From the NCBI RefSeq assembly GCF_022171985.1, contig NZ_JAJVHF010000003.1, positions 372,001 through 436,000 of the forward strand: a stretch of DNA of 64,000 nt, written 5' to 3'. This document shows, piece after piece, positions 50,961 through 60,391 of the stretch. The notes beneath the pieces are model-generated. The model worked only from the letters and a program-made list of their open reading frames with translations. It was not told where the DNA came from and searched no databases. The position numbers and the translations under genes were made by a program. Position 1 is the first letter of the stretch. Each line of letters opens with the position of its first letter. This stretch comes from Huaxiibacter chinensis (lineage in GTDB: Bacteria; Pseudomonadota; Gammaproteobacteria; Enterobacterales; Enterobacteriaceae).

Positions 50961-51629
50961 ATGGGTATTTTTTCTCGTTTTGCCGACATCGTGAACGCCA
51001 ACATTAACTCTCTGCTGGAGAAAGCGGAAGATCCGCAGAAGCTGGTGCGCCTGATGATTCAGGAAATGGAAGACACGCTCGTTGAAGTCCGCTCGACCTC
51101 GGCGCGTGCGTTGGCTGAAAAGAAACAACTTTCCCGCCGTATCGAAATGGCGACGGCGCAGCGTAACGAATGGCAAGAAAAAGCCGAGCTGGCGCTGCGT
51201 AAAGATAAAGACGATCTGGCGCGTTCGGCGCTGATCGAAAAGCAAAAGCTGACCGATATTGTCGCATCGCTGGAGCACGAAATTACGCTGGTGGATGAAA
51301 CGCTCACCCGCATGAAAAAAGAGATTGGCGAACTGGAAAACAAGCTGAGTGAAACGCGTGCCCGCCAGCAGGCACTGACTTTACGCCATCAGGCTGCCAG
51401 TTCTTCCCGCGACGTGCGTCGTCAGCTGGATAGCGGCAAGCTGGACGAAGCCATGGCGCGATTCGAATCTTTTGAGCGTCGTATCGATCATATGGAAGCC
51501 GAAGCGGAAAGCCACAGCCTGGGGAAACAAAAAACCCTGGACCAGCAGTTTGCCGAGCTGAAAGCGGATGATGAAATTGGTGAGCAACTGGCTGCGCTGA
51601 AAGCCAAAATGAAACAAGACAACCAATAA
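50961..51629 (+). CDS. pspA: phage shock protein A
   Basis: 222-residue peripheral inner membrane protein of the PspA/ESCRT-III family. N-terminal amphipathic helix ([20 protein letters not shown]), then long coiled-coil hairpin helices to the end. Binds PspF at rest and stabilises the membrane under stress. AGGATTG precedes the ATG. First gene of pspABCD. Confidence 0.98.
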   Translation: MGIFSRFADIVNANINSLLEKAEDPQKLVRLMIQEMEDTLVEVRSTSARALAEKKQLSRRIEMATAQRNEWQEKAELALRKDKDDLARSALIEKQKLTDIVASLEHEITLVDETLTRMKKEIGELENKLSETRARQQALTLRHQAASSSRDVRRQLDSGKLDEAMARFESFERRIDHMEAEAESHSLGKQKTLDQQFAELKADDEIGEQLAALKAKMKQDNQ

Positions 51630-51683
51630 TAAGATCAGCGGCACCTGAGCGTGCCGCACTGCATCGTAAGACAAGGAGTACAC

Positions 51684-51908
51684 ATGAGCGCACTTTTTCT
51701 GGCTATTCCCCTGACCATTTTCGTGCTGTTCGTCCTGCCGATCTGGTTGTGGCTACATTACAGCAACCGCTCAGCGCGGGGCGATTTGTCACAAAATGAA
51801 CAGCAGCGGCTAGGACAGCTCAGCGATGAAGCGAAAAAAATGCGTGAACGCATTCAGGCGCTGGAAGCCATTCTGGATGCAGAACACCCGAACTGGAGGG
51901 AGCGTTAA
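51684..51908 (+). CDS. pspB: phage shock protein B
   Basis: 74 residues, matching E. coli. One N-terminal membrane helix (LFLAIPLTIFVLFVLPIWLWL) followed by a cytosolic coiled coil (EQQRLGQLSDEAKKMRERIQ). Works with PspC as stress sensor. The ATG follows AAGGAG; the open frame upstream is not used. Its stop overlaps the pspC start (TAATG). Confidence 0.97.
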   Translation: MSALFLAIPLTIFVLFVLPIWLWLHYSNRSARGDLSQNEQQRLGQLSDEAKKMRERIQALEAILDAEHPNWRER

Positions 51909-52267
51909 TGGCGGGATTAAACCTGAATAAAAAAATGTGGCGAATTCCCCAGCAGGGGATGGTGCGCGGCGTTTGTGCGGGTCTGGCAAATTACTTTGAC
52001 GTCCCGGTGAAGCTGGTTCGTGTCATCACCGTGCTGTCGATATTCTTTGGTCTGGCGTTCTTTACGCTGGTCGCTTACGTCATTTTATCCTTCGTGCTGG
52101 ATCCTATGCCCGACGGCGCAATGAACGGCGAGTATGAGCCGACGCAACGTGAGCTTCTGGATGCGGTCGACGCTGAACTGGCTGATGGAGAGAGACGCCT
52201 GCGGGAGATGGAACGCTACGTCACCTCTGATACCTTTAGCCTCAGAAGCCGTTTTCGTCAGCTTTAA
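51908..52267 (+). CDS. pspC: phage shock protein C
   Basis: 119-residue inner membrane sensor. PspC domain with RIPQQGMVRGVCAGLANYFDVPVKLVR-type N-terminus, one membrane segment (VITVLSIFFGLAFFTLVAYVILSFVL) and a charged C-terminal tail with a leucine-zipper-like stretch. Binds PspA to release PspF under stress. Confidence 0.97.
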   Translation: MAGLNLNKKMWRIPQQGMVRGVCAGLANYFDVPVKLVRVITVLSIFFGLAFFTLVAYVILSFVLDPMPDGAMNGEYEPTQRELLDAVDAELADGERRLREMERYVTSDTFSLRSRFRQL

Positions 52268-52282
52268 TTAAGAGGAAATGAG

Positions 52283-52504
52283 ATGAATCGTCACTGGCAA
52301 CAGGCAGGGCATAAAGTGAAGCCCGGTTTGAAGATAGCAGGCAAACTGGTGTTACTGACCGCCTTGCGCTACGGCCCGGCGGGGATCGCGGGTTGGGCAG
52401 TCAAAACGGTGGCGCGAAAGCCAGTGAGAATGCTGCTGGCCGTGGCGCTCGAACCGATGCTCAGAAAGGCGGCCAACCGCTTTTCGCGTCGTTACTTCCC
52501 TTAA
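52283..52504 (+). CDS. pspD: phage shock protein D
   Basis: 73 residues, basic, with a moderately hydrophobic centre ([20 protein letters not shown]). Peripheral membrane protein of unclear function, cotranscribed with pspABC (15-base gap, AAGAGGAAAT site). The E. coli pspE that normally follows is missing; a weak hairpin near 52520-52544 may end the operon. Confidence 0.94.
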   Translation: MNRHWQQAGHKVKPGLKIAGKLVLLTALRYGPAGIAGWAVKTVARKPVRMLLAVALEPMLRKAANRFSRRYFP

Positions 52505-52645
52505 TCGTTCTGCCCCATACACCCTTTTTCAGCAGAAAGAGGGTTCTCCCTTCCGATAGTTATCATACATTTCTCTTTTTTTTGCGGCAGCTCACATTAA
52601 TCATTTGAGCTGCTTTGCCATGCCCAGTTTCTGCATTCCGGCCCG

Positions 52646-52697
52646 TTGACAGCGATTATTCATGGGAGTAGATTGCCATTCCGTGGGACCGCTACCA
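52646..52697 (+). promoter_or_regulatory. ycj operon promoter with LacI-type operator
   Basis: TTGACA (52646-52651), 17-base spacer, TAGATT (52669-52674), giving a start site near 52681. The operator candidate TGGGACCGCTACCA (52684-52697) lies directly on the start: an imperfect palindrome with a CG centre (10 of 14 positions symmetric), the style of LacI/GalR sites. YcjW, a LacI-family protein, regulates this operon in E. coli, so it is the likely binder. A weak CRP-like site (TTTGC, 6 bases, TCACA at 52581-52596) lies near -92. Confidence 0.75.
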
Positions 52698-52709
52698 TGG
52701 AAAATTAAC

Positions 52710-54395
52710 GTGAAAGAAAAAATTAATAAACTCATCAAACTTATTTATGCAGATTCTTTTTCTGATGAGAACGTCAGGGCATTATTAGCAAAAATTGACA
52801 CCGCCAGACCCCTTATTCAGAAAGCACGTAAATCAGGTTGGGATGAACAGGATGTCGTATTAATTACCTATGCAGACCAATTTAGTGCGGTCGGGCGAAA
52901 AACACTGCCCGTTTTTACTGAGTTCTTTGAGCGCTGGCTGAAATCCTGTTTTTCACACGTTCATCTTCTGCCGTTTTATCCCTGGTCATCCGATGATGGC
53001 TTCTCGGTGATGGATTATCATCGTGTCTCGCCCGAGGCGGGGGACTGGCAGGACGTGGCGCGCTTAAATAAATCGACGCAGCTGATGTTCGATTTTGTCT
53101 GCAATCACATGTCGGCGAAAAGCGAATGGTTTGCTCACTATTTAGCGCAAAAACCCGGTTTTGAGGAATTCTTTATCCCGGTCGACCCTGTTACAGATCT
53201 GTCTGCCGTGACGCGTCCTCGCGCCTTACCGCTGTTAACGCCTTTTACGCTGCACGACGGCAGCGTGCGCCACCTCTGGACCACCTTCAGTGACGATCAG
53301 ATAGACCTTAATTTTGCCAATCCGCACGTGCTCATCGCGATGGTCGATGTGCTTCTGCACTATCTGATTGAGGGGGCCAGCTACGTTCGTCTGGACGCCG
53401 TCGGCTTTATGTGGAAAACGCCTGGCACCTCCTGTATCCACCTGGAAAATACGCACCGTCTGATCCAGCTTTTCCGCGCTATTACCGACATGGCCGCCCC
53501 GGGTACGGTACTCATTACCGAGACGAATGTCCCTCATCAGGACAATATTTCCTATTTCGGCGATGGCTACAACGAAGCGCAAATGGTCTATCAGTTCTCG
53601 TTACCGCCTCTTGTGCTTCATACTATTCACAGCGGAAATGTTCATTCGCTCTGTCAGTGGGCCAAAACGCTTAAACTGCCTTCGCCAAAAACCACCTGGT
53701 TCAATTTCCTCTCGTCCCATGATGGCATTGGTCTCAATCCATTGCGGGGCATCTTGCCGGAAGAGAAAATCCTGACGCTGGTGGAAAAACTGCAGGAAGA
53801 GGGCGCGCTGGTTAACTGGAAAAATAACCCGGATGGTACACGTAGCCCTTACGAAATTAACGTGACGTATCTCGATGCGCTTAGCCTGCGTGACAGCAGC
53901 GAGAGCGAGCGAGTGGCACGCTTTATCCTTGCTCACGCGCTGCTGCTGAGTTTCCCTGGTGTGCCTGCTATTTATATCCAAAGTATTCTGGGATCGCGTA
54001 ATGATTATGAGGGTGTGGATAAATTAGGTTACAACCGGGCGATCAATCGCAAGAAGTATCGCGCAGGGGAAATTGACGTAGAACTGATGGACCGGGATAG
54101 CCTGCGTTATAAAGTTTATCATTCCTTAACGCGCTTAATTAAGCTGCGTCGTAATGAGCAGGCATTCCATCCAGACAGCGATGCATCCTATGAATCATTA
54201 AACGATCATGTGCTGAAATTAGTCCGCAGGACCGAGAAAGGAGAGCAAATAACGGCGCTCTTTAACTTTACAGAATGTTCACAACAGGTGCTCGTGGATA
54301 TTCATCAAGGTAAAGACTTAATCGGTGGAAGCGATATAAATGGCAATACTCTGACCCTTAATCCATGGCAGGTAATGTGGATTAAAGAAAACTAA
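52710..54395 (+). CDS. ycjM: glucosylglycerate phosphorylase (GH13_18)
   Basis: Sucrose-phosphorylase-like glycoside hydrolase family 13 enzyme; the E. coli homologue phosphorolyses glucosylglycerate. 561 residues from a GTG at 52710. This start is forced by the promoter, since the earlier ATG (52662) lies inside the -35/-10 spacer. Motifs: HLLPFYPWSSDDGFSVMDY, the catalytic Asp in YVRLDAVGFMWK, the acid Glu in TVLITETNVPH and FLSSHDGIGL. First gene of the operon. Confidence 0.93.
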   Translation: MKEKINKLIKLIYADSFSDENVRALLAKIDTARPLIQKARKSGWDEQDVVLITYADQFSAVGRKTLPVFTEFFERWLKSCFSHVHLLPFYPWSSDDGFSVMDYHRVSPEAGDWQDVARLNKSTQLMFDFVCNHMSAKSEWFAHYLAQKPGFEEFFIPVDPVTDLSAVTRPRALPLLTPFTLHDGSVRHLWTTFSDDQIDLNFANPHVLIAMVDVLLHYLIEGASYVRLDAVGFMWKTPGTSCIHLENTHRLIQLFRAITDMAAPGTVLITETNVPHQDNISYFGDGYNEAQMVYQFSLPPLVLHTIHSGNVHSLCQWAKTLKLPSPKTTWFNFLSSHDGIGLNPLRGILPEEKILTLVEKLQEEGALVNWKNNPDGTRSPYEINVTYLDALSLRDSSESERVARFILAHALLLSFPGVPAIYIQSILGSRNDYEGVDKLGYNRAINRKKYRAGEIDVELMDRDSLRYKVYHSLTRLIKLRRNEQAFHPDSDASYESLNDHVLKLVRRTEKGEQITALFNFTECSQQVLVDIHQGKDLIGGSDINGNTLTLNPWQVMWIKEN

Positions 54396-54408
54396 AAAGG
54401 ACTCTAAA

Positions 54409-55701
54409 ATGAAAATGCCTAAAATTGTGCTGATTTCAGCACTGGTTTCGTGCGCCCTGTTGTCAGGCTGTAAGGACGATAAGCCATCTTCGGTCACCAT
54501 TGAATTTATGCACTCTTCGGTGGAGCAGGAGCGCCAGGCGGTTATCACGCAGCTTATCCAGCGTTTTGAAAAAGAGAACCCGACCATCACCGTTAAACAA
54601 GTGCCGGTTGAAGAGGATGCCTATAACACCAAGGTCATCACGCTGGCGCGCACGGGCGCATTACCTGAAGTCATTGAAATCAGTCATGACTACGCCAAAG
54701 TCATGGATAAAGAGCAGTTGCTCGACCGAGCCGCTATTGCTGAGGTCATTAAAACCGTAGGGGAACCGGTCTTCTACGACGGCATTCTGCGTGTCGTTCG
54801 CACAGAAGATGGCTCCGCCTGGACCGGTGTGCCGATCAGTGCGTGGCTTTCAGGCGTCTGGTATCACAAAGACGCCCTGGCGGCAGCGGGCATCGCCGAG
54901 CCGCAGAACTGGGACCAGCTTCTGCAAGCCAGCCAGCAGCTCAACGATCCGGCTAAAAAACACTATGGCATCGCGTTACCTACCGCTGAAAGCGTCATGA
55001 CCGAACAGTCCTTCTCCCAGTTTGCGCTTTCAGCCGGGGCAAACGTCTTTGATGACAAAGGCAATGTCACTCTTGATACCCCTGAAATGGCAAAAGCACT
55101 GGCGTTCTATCAGGCGCTGGCGGCGACCACCATGCCTGGCTCCAATGATGTTATGGAGATAAAAGATGCCTTTATGAATGGTTCCGCGCCAATGGCGGTG
55201 TACTCCACCTACATCCTGCCCGCGGTGTTTAAAGAGGGCAATCCCGCTAACCTCGGGTTCGTTGTACCTCGTGAAACCTCTTCGGCGGTCTACGGCATGA
55301 TCACCTCGCTGACCATCACCAACGGTCAAACCGAGGAAGAGACCAAAGCGGCCGAGAAATTTGTCGCCTGGATGGAACAAGCGCAGAACGCAACGGACTG
55401 GGTGATGATGTCCCCGGGCGCGGCATTACCTGTGAACAAACGCGTTGTGGAAACCGATACCTGGAAGCGTAACGAGGTCATCAAAGCCTTTGGTCAGCTG
55501 CCTTACGAGCTGATTGCGCAGTTCCCTAACGTCCAGGTCTTTGGCGCGGTAGGGGATAAAAACTTTACGCGAATGGGTGACGTCACCGGGTCCGGAATTA
55601 TCAGCTCCATGGTGCATAACGTCACGGTCGGTAAGCAAGAGATGGCCACAACGTTAACGGATAGCCAGAAACGCCTGGCCACTCTTATTTCACAACGATA
55701 A
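54409..55701 (+). CDS. ycjN: ABC sugar transporter binding lipoprotein
   Basis: 430 residues, extracellular solute-binding family 1 with lipobox LLSGC (Cys about 21). Contains IEFMHSSVEQERQAVITQL, TGALPEVIEISHDYA and VPISAWLSGVWYHKDAL. Delivers a sugar, probably a glucoside, to YcjO/YcjP. 13 bases after ycjM. Confidence 0.94.
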   Translation: MKMPKIVLISALVSCALLSGCKDDKPSSVTIEFMHSSVEQERQAVITQLIQRFEKENPTITVKQVPVEEDAYNTKVITLARTGALPEVIEISHDYAKVMDKEQLLDRAAIAEVIKTVGEPVFYDGILRVVRTEDGSAWTGVPISAWLSGVWYHKDALAAAGIAEPQNWDQLLQASQQLNDPAKKHYGIALPTAESVMTEQSFSQFALSAGANVFDDKGNVTLDTPEMAKALAFYQALAATTMPGSNDVMEIKDAFMNGSAPMAVYSTYILPAVFKEGNPANLGFVVPRETSSAVYGMITSLTITNGQTEEETKAAEKFVAWMEQAQNATDWVMMSPGAALPVNKRVVETDTWKRNEVIKAFGQLPYELIAQFPNVQVFGAVGDKNFTRMGDVTGSGIISSMVHNVTVGKQEMATTLTDSQKRLATLISQR

Positions 55702-55722
55702 ACGCGCGCTGCGAAGGGAATT

Positions 55723-56604
55723 ATGAAGACGTTGTTTTCTGGCCGTTCTGATATGCCTTTCGCCATGCTGCTCTTGGCCCCCAGCCTGATTCTGCTGGGG
55801 GGCCTGGTAGCCTGGCCAATGATTTCCAACATAGAAATTAGTTTTTTACGTTTACCGTTAAACCCGCGTATTGCGTCCACTTTTGTGGGAATTGATAACT
55901 ACGTGCGCATTTTAGGCGATGCCGCGTTCTGGCACTCGCTGTGGATGACCTTCTGGTATACCGCGCTGGTTGTGGTGGGGAGCACCGGGTTGGGGCTGGC
56001 CGTTGCCATCTTCTTTAACCGCGAATTCCGGATGCGTAAAACCGCGCGTTCGCTGGTGATCCTCTCCTACGTTACGCCCTCTATTTCTCTGGTTTTTGCC
56101 TGGAAATATATGTTTAACAACGGCTACGGGATCGTGAACTACCTGGGCGTTGATTTATTACACCTCTATGACCAGGCGCCGCTGTGGTTTGACAATCCGG
56201 GCAGTAGCTTTGTGCTGGTGGTGTTGTTTGCTATCTGGCGTTACTTCCCTTACGCATTCATCTCGTTTCTTGCCATTCTGCAGACGATTGATAAATCGCT
56301 CTATGAAGCGGCTGAGATGGATGGCGCAAATGGCTGGCAACGATTCCGTATCGTCACGCTCCCCGCGATCATGCCGGTGCTGGCAACGGTCATTACGCTG
56401 CGAACCATCTGGATGTTTTACATGTTTGCCGACGTGTATTTGCTTACCACCAGGGTCGATATTCTGGGGGTGTATCTCTATAAAACAGCCTTTGCGTTCA
56501 ACGACCTGGGTAAAGCTGCGGCGATCTCTGTCGTGCTGTTTGTCATTATCTTCGCTGTCATTCTGCTGACCAGAAAAAGGGTAAATCTCAATGGCAACAA
56601 ATAA
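55723..56604 (+). CDS. ycjO: ABC sugar transporter permease
   Basis: 293-residue MalF-type permease with six hydrophobic segments and the EAA loop YEAAEMDGANGWQRFRIVTLPAI. Its end overlaps the ycjP start by 14 bases. Partner of ycjN and ycjP. Confidence 0.94.
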   Translation: MKTLFSGRSDMPFAMLLLAPSLILLGGLVAWPMISNIEISFLRLPLNPRIASTFVGIDNYVRILGDAAFWHSLWMTFWYTALVVVGSTGLGLAVAIFFNREFRMRKTARSLVILSYVTPSISLVFAWKYMFNNGYGIVNYLGVDLLHLYDQAPLWFDNPGSSFVLVVLFAIWRYFPYAFISFLAILQTIDKSLYEAAEMDGANGWQRFRIVTLPAIMPVLATVITLRTIWMFYMFADVYLLTTRVDILGVYLYKTAFAFNDLGKAAAISVVLFVIIFAVILLTRKRVNLNGNK

Positions 56605-57433
56605 ACGTCTTGCTGGCCGTCTGGGCTTTTACCTGGGTCTGGCACTGTTCCTGATCGTCACGCTGTTTCCTTTTTTTGTGATGCTGATGACGTCGTTCAA
56701 AAGCGCAAAAGAGGCGATCTCGCTCAACCCGACAATCTTTCCCCAGGAGTGGACGCTTCAGCACTACATCGACATTTTCAATCCGCTGATTTTCCCGTTT
56801 GTGGACTACTTCAGAAATAGCATGGTGGTGTCGCTGACCTCATCGGTGATCGCGGTTTTTCTTGGCACGCTCGGCGCTTATGCGCTGTCGAAGCTGCGCT
56901 TTAAAGGGCGCGCCACGATCAACGCAAGCTTTTATACGGTCTATATGTTTTCCGGCATTTTGTTGGTGGTGCCGCTGTTCAAAATCATCACCGCATTAGG
57001 GCTGTATGACACTGAACTGGCGCTGATTGTCACCATGGTGACCCAGACGCTGCCAACCGCCGTGTTCATGCTCAGAAGCTACTTCGACACCATCCCGGAC
57101 GAGATCGAAGAGGCGGCAATGATGGACGGCCTCAATCGCCTGCAAATCATCTTCCGAATCACCGTGCCGTTGGCGATATCAGGGCTGGTTTCGGTCTTCG
57201 TTTACTGCTTTATGGTCGCCTGGAACGACTACCTGTTCGCCTCGATTTTCCTGTCCAGCGCCAGCAATTTCACCTTGCCGGTCGGGCTTAATACGCTGTT
57301 CAGCACCCCTGATTACATCTGGGGCCGCATGATGGCGGCGTCGTTGGTCACCGCATTACCTGTGGTGGTGATGTACGCACTTTCGGAACGTTTCATTAAA
57401 AGTGGTTTGACCGCGGGTGGCGTTAAGGGCTAA
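56591..57433 (+). CDS. ycjP: ABC sugar transporter permease
   Basis: 280-residue MalG-type permease. EAA loop EEAAMMDGLNRLQIIFRITVPLA, N-terminal helix LGLALFLIVTLFPFFVMLMTSF, and C-terminal ALSERFIKSGLTAGGVKG typical of MalG relatives. Forms the membrane channel with YcjO. Confidence 0.95.
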   Translation: MATNKRLAGRLGFYLGLALFLIVTLFPFFVMLMTSFKSAKEAISLNPTIFPQEWTLQHYIDIFNPLIFPFVDYFRNSMVVSLTSSVIAVFLGTLGAYALSKLRFKGRATINASFYTVYMFSGILLVVPLFKIITALGLYDTELALIVTMVTQTLPTAVFMLRSYFDTIPDEIEEAAMMDGLNRLQIIFRITVPLAISGLVSVFVYCFMVAWNDYLFASIFLSSASNFTLPVGLNTLFSTPDYIWGRMMAASLVTALPVVVMYALSERFIKSGLTAGGVKG

Positions 57434-57461
57434 CGCGGCCAATTTTAACAAGGAGTCAGTC

Positions 57462-58514
57462 ATGAAGAAGTTAGTTGCGACAGCGCCACGCGTGGCGGCA
57501 TTGATGGAATACGAAGATCGCCCGGTTGCGGCGAATGAGGTCAAAATCCGTGCGCGTTTTGGGGCACCGAAACACGGTACAGAGGTTGTCGATTTTCGTG
57601 CGGCCAGCCCTTTTATCGATGAAGAGTTTAACGCCGAGTGGCAGATGTTTACGCCACGTAAAGAGGGCAGCGCACGGGGAATCGAATTTGGTCAGTTTCA
57701 GCTTGGCAATATGATTGTCGGTGACATCATCGCGTGCGGCAGCGATGTGACGGACTATCAGCCAGGCGACAGCGTCTGCTGCTACGCACCGCTGCAGGAG
57801 ACGGTAATCGTGAATGCCGTTAACAACTACAAATTGCGCAAAATGCCGGAAGGCGCCTCGTGGAAAAACGCGGTCTGCTATGACCCGGCGCAGTTCGCCA
57901 TGAGCGGCGTCCGCGACGCTAACGTGCGTGTGGGTGATTTTGTGGTGGTCATTGGTCTGGGTGCCATTGGTCAGATAGCCGTTCAGTTAGCCAAAAAGGC
58001 GGGTGCCTCCGTGGTGATAGGCGTGGATCCTATCGCGCATCGCTGCGACATCGCGCGTCGTCACGGCGCTGACCACTGCATGAACCCGGTGGGAACAGAT
58101 ATTGGACGCGAGATCAAAGCGCTCACCGGAAAACAGGGTGCGGACGTCATTATCGAAACCAGTGGTTATGCCGATGCACTGCAGTCGTCGCTGCGTGGCC
58201 TCGCCTACGGTGGAACAATCTCATACGTTGCCTTTGCAAAACCGTTCGCTGAAGGCTTTAACCTTGGTCGGGAAGCGCATTTCAACAATGCAAAAATTGT
58301 GTTTTCACGGGCATGCAGCGAGCCGAATCCAGACTACCCACGCTGGAACCGTAAGCGCATCGAAGAAACCTGCTGGGAACTGCTGATGAACGGTTATCTC
58401 AACTGTGACGATCTGATTGACCCGGTCGTGACCTTCAACACCAGCGCTGAAAGCTACATGAAATATGTCGATCAGCACCCTGAACTCAGCATCAAAATGG
58501 GCGTGACCTTCTAA
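57462..58514 (+). CDS. ycjQ: zinc-type dehydrogenase YcjQ (3-keto-glucoside/guloside reductase)
   Basis: 350 residues from MKKLVATAPRVAALMEY, after AAGGAG; the open frame begins earlier inside ycjP. Medium-chain dehydrogenase fold with nucleotide loop VVIGLGAIGQIAVQLAKKAGA. In E. coli YcjQ, YcjR and YcjS interconvert glucosides and gulosides through 3-keto intermediates. Fits between transport and phosphorolysis genes. Confidence 0.93.
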   Translation: MKKLVATAPRVAALMEYEDRPVAANEVKIRARFGAPKHGTEVVDFRAASPFIDEEFNAEWQMFTPRKEGSARGIEFGQFQLGNMIVGDIIACGSDVTDYQPGDSVCCYAPLQETVIVNAVNNYKLRKMPEGASWKNAVCYDPAQFAMSGVRDANVRVGDFVVVIGLGAIGQIAVQLAKKAGASVVIGVDPIAHRCDIARRHGADHCMNPVGTDIGREIKALTGKQGADVIIETSGYADALQSSLRGLAYGGTISYVAFAKPFAEGFNLGREAHFNNAKIVFSRACSEPNPDYPRWNRKRIEETCWELLMNGYLNCDDLIDPVVTFNTSAESYMKYVDQHPELSIKMGVTF

Positions 58515-58532
58515 GCGACGGAGAGCAAATAA

Positions 58533-59321
58533 ATGAAAATCGCAACACAAAATCAGGCCTTCTTCCCGGCCAATATTCTTGAGAAATTTCGCTACATCAA
58601 GGCGATGGGTTTCGATGGGTATGAAATTGACGGCAAGCTGCTGGTCGAAAATCTGTCAGAAGTGAAAGCGGCCATTGCCGAAACCGGTTTACCGGTTACC
58701 ACCGCCTGTGGCGGATATGATGGCTGGATCGGCGATTTCATTGAAGAACGCCGCCTGAAGGGTTTACATCAAATTGAAGGCATCCTGGAGGCGCTGGCCG
58801 CAGTCGGCGGTAAAGGGATTATTGTTCCTGCAGCCTGGGGAATGTTTACGTTCCGCTTACCGCCGATGACCTCGCCACGCAGTCTGGAAGGGGATCGCCA
58901 GGCGGTAAGTGCTTCGCTGCGCTATCTGGACGACGTTGCGGCGCGCACCGGAACCACGGTCTTCCTGGAGCCGCTGAACCGTTATCAGGACCACATGATC
59001 AATACCCTGGCGGATGCGCGTCGCTACATTGAAGAAAACGATCTTAAACATGTTCAAATCATCGGTGATTTCTATCACATGAACATCGAGGAAGACTCGC
59101 TGACCGGGGCATTGCACGACAATCGCGATCTGCTGGGACATGTGCATATTGCGGACAACCATCGTTATCAGCCTGGTAGCGGCACCCTGGATTTTGCGGC
59201 ACTGTTCAACCAGCTGCGTCAGGATTGTTATCAGGGTTATGTCGTCTATGAATGCCGCGTGCGTGCAGACAACCCGGCGCAGGCGTATCAGGATTCGCTT
59301 AACTTTTTACGCGAGTGCTAA
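58533..59321 (+). CDS. ycjR: sugar isomerase/epimerase YcjR (3-keto-glucoside epimerase)
   Basis: 262-residue xylose-isomerase-like TIM barrel with metal ligands in FLEPLNRYQDHM, IIGDFYHMNIEE, GHVHIADNHR and YECRV. E. coli YcjR epimerises C4 of 3-keto-glucosides. GGAGAG ribosome site. Overlaps ycjS (TAATG). Confidence 0.94.
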   Translation: MKIATQNQAFFPANILEKFRYIKAMGFDGYEIDGKLLVENLSEVKAAIAETGLPVTTACGGYDGWIGDFIEERRLKGLHQIEGILEALAAVGGKGIIVPAAWGMFTFRLPPMTSPRSLEGDRQAVSASLRYLDDVAARTGTTVFLEPLNRYQDHMINTLADARRYIEENDLKHVQIIGDFYHMNIEEDSLTGALHDNRDLLGHVHIADNHRYQPGSGTLDFAALFNQLRQDCYQGYVVYECRVRADNPAQAYQDSLNFLREC

Positions 59322-60391
59322 TGATGACAAGCGTAATGAGTGCAACAACGCCTTCGCCGCTTCGCGTCGCCATCATTGGCGCCGGCCAGGTTGCTGACAA
59401 AGTACATGCCTCGTATTACGCCTCTCGCAGTGATGTGAACATGGTGGCTGTCATGGACAGCCGCCTTGAGCAGGCGCAGGCCTTTGCTGCGCGCCATGCT
59501 ATCCCCACTGCATGGCAGGATACGCGTGAGATGCTTGAAAATACGCAGCCTGACATTGTCAGCGTCTGTTCGCCAAATCGATTTCATTTTGAACATACCC
59601 TGCTGGCACTGGAAGCAGGGTGCCATGTGATGTGTGAAAAGCCACCGGCCATGACGCCGCAGCAGGCGGACGAGATGCGTCGCCTCGCGCGAAAAGCAGG
59701 AAAGGTGCTGGCCTATGATTTCCATCATCGCTTTGCACTCGATACCCAATTGCTGCGCCAGGAAGTGATGAACGGCACCTTTGGCGAAATCTACTTCACT
59801 TCGGCCCAGGCACTTCGCCGCTGCGGCGTGCCGGGCTGGGGCGTTTTTACCAATAAGTCACTGCAGGGTGGCGGGCCTTTGATCGACATTGGCATTCATA
59901 TGCTGGATGCGGCGATGTACGTGCTGGGGTTCCCGGCGGTGAAACGCGTCACCGCACACAGCTACCAGAAACTGGGAAACCATAAAAATTATGGTCAGTT
60001 TGGCGAATGGGATCCTGCCCGATATACCGTTGAGGATGCGCTGTTTGGTACGGTGGAATTTTGCAACGGTGGTCTGCTGCGCCTGGATACCTCGTTTGCC
60101 CTCAATATTCGTGAACAGTCAGTCATGAACATCTCATTCTGTGGGGAGAAAGCCGGAGCAACCCTGTTTCCCGCGCATATCTATAACGATGTGCGGGGAG
60201 AGTTACAGACGCTGTTACAGCGCGAGGCGGCGGATGACCAGCGTCACTTTCGCAGCATGGAAGCCTTTGTTCGCCACGTTCAGGGCGAACCCGTCATGAT
60301 TGCCGACGCCGAGCAAGGTTGGGTGATTCAGCAACTGGTGGCGGCAATGTATGAATCTGCAGAAAAAGGGAAAAGTATCGAACTATGCTGA
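59321..60391 (+). CDS. ycjS: Gfo/Idh/MocA oxidoreductase YcjS (glucoside 3-dehydrogenase)
   Basis: 356 residues. NAD-binding VAIIGAGQVADKVHASYY, catalytic-type CEKPPAMTP and DIGIHMLDAAMYVLGFP. E. coli YcjS oxidises glucosides at C3. Start codons at 59321, 59324 or 59336 are possible; the first overlaps the ycjR stop. It ends 7 bases inside ycjT. Confidence 0.94.
   Translation: MMTSVMSATTPSPLRVAIIGAGQVADKVHASYYASRSDVNMVAVMDSRLEQAQAFAARHAIPTAWQDTREMLENTQPDIVSVCSPNRFHFEHTLLALEAGCHVMCEKPPAMTPQQADEMRRLARKAGKVLAYDFHHRFALDTQLLRQEVMNGTFGEIYFTSAQALRRCGVPGWGVFTNKSLQGGGPLIDIGIHMLDAAMYVLGFPAVKRVTAHSYQKLGNHKNYGQFGEWDPARYTVEDALFGTVEFCNGGLLRLDTSFALNIREQSVMNISFCGEKAGATLFPAHIYNDVRGELQTLLQREAADDQRHFRSMEAFVRHVQGEPVMIADAEQGWVIQQLVAAMYESAEKGKSIELC

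Noticed and set aside
52662..52709. ATG at 52662 as the ycjM start
   Set aside because: It lies between the -35 and -10 boxes, upstream of the predicted transcript start, and the added residues are unconserved.
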